64,000 nucleotides of DNA from Orobanche coerulescens (lineage: Eukaryota; Streptophyta; Magnoliopsida; Lamiales; Orobanchaceae): NCBI GenBank assembly GCA_033398695.1, contig CM065801.1, forward strand, positions 104,215,170-104,279,169, in the 5' to 3' direction. The notes beneath the pieces are model-generated. The model did not search any database and had not been told where the DNA came from. It saw only the letters and a list, made by a program, of their open reading frames with translations. The position numbers were made by a program, and so were the translations under genes. Shown one piece after another: positions 57,441-64,000 of this stretch. How positions within the stretch are numbered: position 1 is the first letter of the stretch; every line of letters begins with the position of its first letter.

Positions 57441-58548
57441 GATAAAAACTTACAACTCTCATCAATTCTCATTTCCAAAACCGCAATCCTCAAGAGTCAA
57501 TCACAATATATATAGTCGAGGTATTTTGCTAAAATGGCCATATTATCCAACACATACTCACGACCCAAAATTAATACTGTCCACAAAGAAACACACTTAT
57601 CTCAACAACACCGAACGACACAACCAATATCACACAACTCATATAGCCACTGATAACCACATGAATCCACGCACAATTTATAACAAAAGGATTTAACTAT
57701 AAATTACCGACGACATATTCACACCTAATGCCATCATCCGAAGGTAGGGAGTTCCTATACTCAACACCAACACACATAATCAAATAATCACATTAAGTCT
57801 CGAACACAAGATTCGTCCTTTAAGGAAACCATAATTGTAAATATACCGATTCTTTGAGAAAAGGTTGTAAATATTCATTTAGCACATATCGTCAATTTTC
57901 AACCACTATATTCACAAAACACGCAATGTATGGGCAAGATACTTGCCTCGATAGTCGATACCAGACACTCCGACGAACGTCTCTCAACCGGAAAACTTCG
58001 AATGCCCACAACTCTCCGGCGGAAACGACGGTAACACCACCGATCGGAAAACGGCGAACGGAAGGGTTCCGACTCGAGTTCTTCGCAAGGAACCTGACCC
58101 CAACATCATACCATGAATAAATTGACGATCGAACGAGGAAGAATAATCGTAGAACGCCCGAATCCCCTTTGTGACATTTTATCGAACACTTTCAAGGTGT
58201 CGATTAGAAACTCAATAAAACGACGAATTCTCGGCAATCCAACCGTGAAAAAACAAGGGATTCGATATAACACAACTTAATAATCATCAATACATCACTA
58301 TTCTAAGTTATAACGAGTCAAACGGACGAAATCAACAAAATCCCCAATTTTTCCCAAAACTAGGATTTTAGGAAAACTAACCTTGATTCGCTGGATTGAA
58401 GGATGTTATGGAGTGATTAATCGATGATATGAGCTCCCAAACTTCGTGGATTCATTGCATAACAAGATGCCTTCATGATCTCCAAGGATCCAGCCGCGGA
58501 AGAGACGGGGAGAAATGGGAAAAATGACTGAAACTGGACTGCTTGGTC

Positions 58549-58559
58549 ATATTTATACT
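58549..58559 (-). promoter_or_regulatory. TATA box of LTR-B
   Basis: Minus strand GTATAAATATG, directly downstream of the palindrome array. Confidence 0.65.
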
Positions 58560-58566
58560 GGTGCAG

Positions 58567-58902
58567 CCTAGCGTGCGCTAGACTGCCGAGCTAGCATGCG
58601 CTAGTGGGCGGTCATGGTCGAGAATGTTCGGACGGGGCCCGCCATAATGCGCTGAACACGTGCGCTGTCGGCCCGGGCCACAATCCAGAGACTTCCTGGC
58701 TCGGCCAGGTAGCCTGCGCAGCCTTCCGGCCGTAGCGTGCGCAGTGTCCGGCAGTAGCGTGTGCTACCTGCCGATCCTCCCAAGTCCAGAACCTTTCTGC
58801 CCCTACTGCCTCGGCCTACTAGCGCGCGCAACCAACCGGCCGTAGCGTGCGCTGCCTCCCGGCCGTAGCGTGCGCTACCTTCCGACCATAGCGTGCGCTA
58901 CG
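58567..58902. repeat. TAGCGTGCGCTA palindrome array in LTR-B
   Basis: About eight copies or variants: CTAGCGTGCGCTAG (58568), CTAGCATGCGCTAG (58591), GTAGCGTGTGCTAC (58754), GTAGCGTGCGCTAC (58865), ATAGCGTGCGCTAC (58888) and others. The spacers are GC-rich. Confidence 0.88.
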
Positions 58903-59205
58903 CCGGTTCCTGCCGCACCCGCCCGGCCAGTGCCTCCACTCGTCCAGACAGTGCCCGCAACCGTCCGTCCAGTGCCCGACCACCATGATTCGACGACTCG
59001 ATTTTCCGAAATCGTACGGAACGAACACGACAAAACACTCGGGGACAACATCATCGATCCGAATTGAAAACAACGGATAATCAATCATCACCTACGGTCT
59101 TAAATGCCAAAAACAGTTGTCGAGAAAATAATACCGGGACTCGACAACCAGGAAATATCCGAAAAAAAATCCAAAATAACCGGAACGAAAATCGTGGGTA
59201 TTACA

Positions 59206-59222
59206 TTCTACCCCCCTAAAAA
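59206..59222 (-). other. Polypurine tract preceding LTR-B
   Basis: Minus strand TTTTTAGGGGGGTAGAA, preceded by the near-palindrome AAGTTTCGGGACGAAACTT, the usual 3' end of chromovirus internal regions. Confidence 0.85.
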
Positions 59223-59848
59223 TAAGTTTCGTCCCGAAACTTAAAACAAAAGCAAGGCGACTATCGACAACACACCAGAACTCCATGCAGTATAAAGCCA
59301 CTACGATCCGATTCAATACGCAAGAATGCTTACGAAAAGCAACGAGCATGAATCGCTGCGGTTGATAAAACCGAGCAATACAAAAAAATCAAATCACGAT
59401 TCCAACGCTGAAAGGTATGAAATTCCAGTAACTCATAGATTTGGAAGATCAAATACGAAGACAATTTCTCAACACTTATGGAAATTACGAAATGGCTCAG
59501 ATGTTCAATAATCACGATTTTGAGATCAAACAATAATGATTGTACAACAACGAACAAATAGCAATGATCGAACAACAACGATCAACTATGACGTTCACAC
59601 CTCAAATCAAGACATCAATAAACTCGTAGAAATCACGAGGTGTTAATTTCGAACACGGTTCTCAAGAAATCGATCTGAACTCGGGAAAGATCACAACGAT
59701 ATACACATCAATTCGGAACAATATCAGAACTCGCTCGAATGACAAAGGTGAGAAACAATACAAGGTCAGAAGCATTAACGAACACAATCGCCTCAATACG
59801 GTCGAACGAAATGGAAACGAGAAGAAAAAAAAATATGGGTATTACATC
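59223..59848 (-). other. Unassigned segment between two LTR-start junctions
   Basis: It begins (minus strand, 59848) with TGTAATACCCATATTTTT, preceded by AGGTTTCGGGGACGAAACCT, so it looks like the start of another 3' LTR. It has no palindrome array or TATA, and after about 640 bp runs into the LTR-B PPT. It may be a truncated LTR of the gag-bearing element, or internal sequence of the LTR-B element. No gene seen. Confidence 0.5.
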
Positions 59849-61932
59849 ATATCACCTTTAAAAGAGGTTTCGTCCCCGAAACCTAAACAACTAAAAAGGA
59901 AGTGCTTGAATAGCAACCTTCCTGGCCATATCCTCTTAGTCCCGTATCTAATCTCCATAACCAAGTGTACTGCGGTCACGCCCCAAGGCGAAGCGCTCGG
60001 TCGAATATAACCCGACTCAAGAAGCTCACTCAACTGCTTCTTCATCTCGGCCATCTCTGAAGGTGCCATGCGATACGGCGCCTTCGAAATCGGAGCCGCG
60101 CCCAGCTCTAACTCTATAGCAAACTCAACCTCACGATCCGGTGGCAATCCCGGTAACTCGTCAGGAAATACATCAGGAAACTCACTAACGATTGGAATCG
60201 ACGAAAGCTCGACTCCACCATCCTCTGCCTTCAAGGCATAGCACCAATAACCAGTACACCTTTTTCGCAGGAGTCTCATCGCTTTCAAGGCGTTAATAAC
60301 AAACTTCTGGTTTCTCTTTCGCCCCGCGAAAGAGTGTTCAGTGCCATCCTCGGCTAGCATGGTAATGATACTCATGCGGTAGTTCATGATTGCACCATGC
60401 CGCTCGAGACAATCATCCCCGAGAATCAAATCCTCACCCTCGATACCCACGACAATAAGATTAGAGAGCCAAGCCCTCTCACAAATAAACACAGAACAGT
60501 CCCGGACCTCTCGATCACCGACAATTCTATCACCGCTAGGAAGTTTAACGATGAAAGGCTCGCAAGGTGATAAGCAGTCGAGACTCAAACGGCGTACACA
60601 CTCTAGAGAAATGAATGAATGCGTAGCACCCGAATCAAAAAGCACACTGACAGGATGTGAATGGATATGAACGGTACCTGTCGCCACAGTGGCCGCTGGA
60701 TCGTCGGACCTTCTCATCTCATAGATACGTTTAGGGGCGGAGCCAACACTAGAAGCTCCCCCTCTAGCGGGCTGACCCCGACCTCTCCCTCGACCGGCAC
60801 CCAGCGGAGGCTACGGAGCAAAATAGCCCTGATTCACACTCGGCTCCATAGGTGCTAGAAAAGAAGTTTGAGCACCAAGAAGCCGCCTTGCCCGCTCACA
60901 AAAGGAAGCCTTGTGGCCCGACTGACCACAAATATGACAAATCAGAGGCGGACGAGGACACTCCCGGTTCCGATAGCCCGGATCGCCACAGTTAAAGCAT
61001 TTGACATCCCGAACGGAGGCACTGGCAGTACCTCGATAGCCTCCAGAGAAACGAGCCGAATTACCACCAGGAATATTCGCAGACTGAGACTTGTGCTGAC
61101 CTCCACCCTTGTGACTCGAGAAATTTCCGGTAGATTTCTATTTCTTACTCTCCCGAACCGCCGCACTGTCCGTCACCGACATATAATAGGCAAGAGCTCG
61201 ACTCTGATAATCCTTCAGGGTAGTGCAAACAAGTACAGACATGTAGTCCCGAATCGACAGTTTCATACGTCTGGAGAAATGAAAAATTTTGTCGCTCTCC
61301 TCGACAAATTGGGTCTTCACATAACCCAACTCCTTGTTAAAATCGGCAATAGCTTGGGATACGGGAATATCTCGAGGTTGAGCATCATAGAAGGCATGGA
61401 CTCGAGTCTGTCTAACCGGCCACGGGCAATATTCAGTTTCCAACAATTCCTGAAATTCGGCCCATGAAGAAACATGATCTTTGGGCCCAACGGCCTCCCA
61501 CCAATCTGTGGCGTCCCCAGTGAGAAAATACTGGGCGAGAGGAACTTTGCGTTCCTCAGGACAGTTGGTGGCAACAAAGACTTTGGATATCTCCTTGATC
61601 CACCCTTCCCAGCCAATCGGGTCAGAGGCTCCCGCGAACTGAGGAGGATGCATCTTGATGACATCCTGGAGCCAACGGTCAGCTCCGTCCCGAGCAGCAT
61701 GGGCCGGATTCTGAACCGCCTGGGCAATCGCCGCCATCTGGTTTACCATCTGTTGCATAACAGCCGCAACACCAAGGTCAGCGCCACCTTGAGAAGAAGT
61801 ATGACTGTGGCGGTCGCCGGTACTGCCGGCTCCCGAAGAATGCGACGTGGCCGCCCCACCGGCTGCCCCACGTCCTCGGCCGCATCCGCGACCACGACCA
61901 CGACCACGACCACGGTTTCCTCCGGCATCCAT
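59849..61932 (-). pseudogene. gag-pro: Gypsy gag-protease with pol deleted (element F)
   Basis: Minus strand, one frame from MDAGGNRGRGRGRG at 61932. It has an RG-rich N-terminus, capsid core (QYFLTGDATDWWEAVGP), TAG at 61138-61140, knuckles CFNCGDPGYRNREC (the His is Tyr) and CHICGQSGHKASFC, TAG at 60811-60813, protease VLFDSGATHSFIS, ILGDDCLERHGAIMNY, and the very start of RT (APYRMAPSEMAEMKKQL, GYIRPSASPWGV) near 59985. RT, RNase H and integrase are missing, and a few codons later the 3' terminal sequence begins. It resembles gypsy-G in every domain present. Confidence 0.88.
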
Positions 61933-62152
61933 ACTGATGTCAAGAGATAACAGAAGTATATTGATGATAAGTAAGGGAGGAAAAAGCAACTACGATTCAA
62001 GAAGCGGAAATACAATGCAAGAAAACAAAGGACCGAATAGGAAAACTTACTAGCACTGGAAGTACCGAGATGCTGGCAGCGGTGTGACAATATGCAAAAC
62101 AAAACACAACTAGACCCAAATAACCGACAAGCCTAGGTATCCATAAACCTAG
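61933..62152 (-). other. Leader of element F
   Basis: About 220 bp between PBS and gag. No feature beyond a pyrimidine-rich tract. Confidence 0.5.
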
Positions 62153-62165
62153 CGCTCCGATACCA
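62153..62165 (-). other. Primer-binding site of element F
   Basis: Minus strand TGGTATCGGAGCG, five bases after the LTR end. Confidence 0.9.
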
Positions 62166-62700
62166 TTTTCTGTAACACCCCCGAGATATTCAGGGTATAT
62201 TACAGTGCCGTGGACCCCTACATGGGACCTACCAGGCTAGACACAATTTACCACAGTAAAATACACATTATCCAATTAAAAATCAAATCACACGCCCGTT
62301 ACAACCGGCAGAATAATCAACAATGGCAAACATAAATGACTTGATGAATACAAATCTTAATCCGAAGATAAAAGCCTAAGTACTCGCGAGTACAATCTAT
62401 AAGTTTCAAAAGTGGACAACAACCATATCGAATGGAATAACAGAAATAAAAGGACTCAAACGCATATGTCAACGACCCTGCCAACATCCTCGTACTGTCC
62501 CAGTGCTTGCTTGTCCGGATGATTATAACCTGAAATCCATAAACAAGAATTTCCCCACAACGGGTCCCCAAAGGGGTTAGCAATTACGCTAGTACAAGTA
62601 ATCAAGGCAAACCAATCGCTTACACATTTTATAGCACATGCACAAATATTATTTCAAAGACCAAAACCAGACATGTCTTTTCCGGAAACAAACAGTCAAT

Positions 62701-62935
62701 TAATCAATTTGCCTAGGACTAGGACGCCACCATAAATCCCACCCGAGGCCTCTAAGGACCCTCCCGAGCTGGCCACTTTATAAAACAAATCATGCACAGG
62801 CATCGCCTAGGACTAGGACGCCACCATGAATCCCACCCAAGGCCTCAAAGGACCCTCCCGAGCTGGCTAGCGAAACAAACTCGTGAATCCAGAGTAAAGT
62901 CATAGATTCCCCCGAGGCCCCGTCGGACCCTCCTA
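62701..62935. repeat. Minisatellite in LTR-C
   Basis: Two and a half units of about 105 bp containing cctaggactaggacgccacc and ggaccctcccgagctggc. Confidence 0.8.
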
Positions 62936-63542
62936 GGGTGAGCAAAGCACACACAATATGCAATACCATTCCATGTTAAGCATAAAGGTTTCCAAAAATA
63001 CTTGCCTTGAATTATTGACGACGTAACGAACGGAAGGAAAAACACCGACGAACGCTAGGAACCAACGGAACCGAACCTAACGATTTGAAGAACACAATCA
63101 CAACCAAATCTAGACTAATACAGAAATGGAATACACCCAAAACCCCCCTACGATTCATGTATATTCGTATAAAAATAACGAGGGCGGACCACAACCAAAC
63201 CCTCCCGATTTTGCAAAACCATGAAAATATACCATGAATCCGTAGGAAAACTAATGATATCAATAAGATTAATCATATTCATCATGGATTAACCAACAAA
63301 ACGGAACGGATCGGATGAAAATCCCAAAACCCCCAATTTATCCAAAAATAGGGTTCTAAGAGATTTTACCTTGGATTAGGATGAAAGATTCGTGTTGATG
63401 TTGATAATATACACCAAGAACTCAAGGAAGTTGATGGTTGAGATGATCGGAGGAAGAAATCGCCAAGAAATCGCTCGGAATCGCCTTAGCCGCGGAGAGA
63501 AGGAAGAAATGAAAATAATACGTTCATCTCGGTCAACTCCTT

Positions 63543-63555
63543 GGTTTATATAGCC
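63543..63555 (-). promoter_or_regulatory. TATA box of LTR-C
   Basis: Minus strand GGCTATATAAACC, less than 20 bp from the palindrome array. Confidence 0.7.
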
Positions 63556-63563
63556 AGGGAGTG

Positions 63564-63977
63564 TTAGCGCGCGCTAATCCTCAAAGTTAGCGTGCGCTAA
63601 CGAAACAAACTCCAGTCCAGTAGCCAGATTTCTGGCCGATAGCGTGCGCTACTCCAAACGTAGCGTGCGCTAATAACCTCTCGGTAGCGCGCGATATCGA
63701 CCAATAGCGTGCGCTACCTGGACATCAGCCGAGTCTAGAAGCAACTTTCAGAACACACCTGATCCGGTTAGCGCGCGCTATCAACCAAACGTAGCGTGCG
63801 CTAAAGTGTATCGGTAGCGCACGCTATCGACCAATAGCGTGCGCTACCTGGGCATCAGTCGAGTCCAGTGGCAAAGTGTCCAGTACTGGACATTCACACT
63901 AGCGCACGCTACCGGGCGTCTCAGCGTGCACTAACGCCCGACATTAGCGTGAGCTAGACTACGTAGCGTACGCTAAT
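63564..63977. repeat. TAGCGTGCGCTA palindrome array in LTR-C
   Basis: About fourteen copies or variants (GTTAGCGCGCGCTAAT at 63563, GTTAGCGTGCGCTAAC at 63586, ATAGCGTGCGCTAC at 63702 and 63832, GTAGCGTACGCTAAT at 63963 and others). It is the densest of the arrays and continues towards the window edge. Confidence 0.92.
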
Positions 63978-64000
63978 CCACCAGTCCAGAGGGCTGGAAT

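Larger units (their letters stand above)
56331..59205 (-). repeat. LTR-B: 3' LTR of a gypsy element
   Basis: 2875 bp; minus-strand start TGTAATACCCACG, end GGGGGTGTTACA. A PPT adjoins it at 59206. It contains a palindrome array (58567-58902), a TATA box (58549-58559) and tandem repeats in its downstream half (56995-57110; 57277-57440). It is related to LTR-C but clearly diverged. No gene inside. Confidence 0.8.
62171..64000 (-). repeat. LTR-C: 5' LTR of element F, incomplete
   Basis: The minus-strand 3' end is GGGGGTGTTACA at 62171; the LTR runs off the window. It has a minisatellite at 62701-62935, a TATA box at 63543-63555 and a palindrome array from 63564 to near the edge. No gene inside. 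Confidence 0.82.

Noticed and set aside
58601..59091. Overlapping ORFs on both strands with Arg/Pro-rich products in LTR-B
   Set aside because: They arise from the GC-rich array; frames on both strands are open and no family is recognised.
63564..63977. Palindrome array considered as a CRISPR-like array or replication origin
   Set aside because: Spacing is irregular, repeats are 12-14 bp palindromes with variants, and the setting is a plant LTR upstream of a TATA box.
1..64000. A host gene, tRNA, rRNA or endogenous virus somewhere in the window
   Set aside because: Every long ORF was assigned to a retroelement. No tRNA cloverleaf or rRNA was noticed, and no movement-protein or coat-protein signature of a pararetrovirus was seen. 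I had no search tools, so a small or decayed host exon could be missed.

Overview
This window is a nest of plant LTR retrotransposons with no recognisable host gene. The organism is almost certainly a flowering plant, probably a eudicot. Every coding region I can identify is a Ty3/gypsy or Ty1/copia gag-pol part, a LINE ORF1, or an accessory ORF carried by such elements. Primer-binding sites match plant initiator-Met tRNA and tRNA-Asp. Nearly all ORFs are broken, so the locus looks like old, methylated, heterochromatic sequence. I could not identify a species.

Layout. (1) 1-6631: Athila-type gypsy element on the minus strand, running off the left edge. It has a 5' LTR, a tRNA-Asp PBS, a gag-protease ORF with no RT or integrase, a probable internal promoter and intron, and a broken ORF of the 'plant transposon protein' (PF20167-like) type. 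It is inserted into ORF3 of copia-1. (2) 6632-17760: copia-1, a Sirevirus-like element on the minus strand (5' LTR, gag, pol, a spacer with repeated polypurine tracts, ORF3). Its LTR holds a LINE that encodes only ORF1 and has a 15-bp target duplication. (3) 17761-26943: two copies (H1, H2) of one copia integrase segment flank gypsy-G, a plus-strand chromodomain gypsy element with a complete 5' LTR and a stub of 3' LTR. (4) 26944-36241: copia-2, a second Sirevirus-like element on the minus strand, with 3' LTR, a very long ORF3, pol and a gag remnant. Next to it are one end of a CACTA DNA transposon (36242-36700) and copia-3 (36701-39194), a relative of copia-1. (5) 39195-40373: partial gypsy LTR (LTR-E), plus strand, inside copia-3. 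(6) 40374-56330: copia-5 (minus strand) split by copia-4 (plus strand, 44318-53914, both LTRs present), a sibling from the same family. The result is multi-kilobase inverted repeats. (7) 56331-64000: minus-strand gypsy material inserted in the copia-5 leader. It has a 3' LTR (LTR-B), a second LTR-like start, a gag-protease with pol deleted, a PBS and an incomplete 5' LTR (LTR-C).

Insertion order read from the junctions: LINE and Athila went into copia-1; copia-1, gypsy-G and copia-2 are all set against copia-H sequence; LTR-E went into copia-3; copia-5 went into LTR-E; copia-4 and the right-hand gypsy went into copia-5.

The most unusual signal is regulatory. Five gypsy LTRs each carry a cluster of short GC-rich repeats, mostly palindromes, just upstream of a TATA box. 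Three diverged LTRs share one motif (TTAGCG-YR-CGCTAA). The Athila element uses another (GTGCCGCGGCAC), which recurs in front of its internal ORF next to a weak TATA and consensus splice sites. A second unusual point is that the copia ORF3s and the Athila accessory ORF appear to share the same kind of domain.
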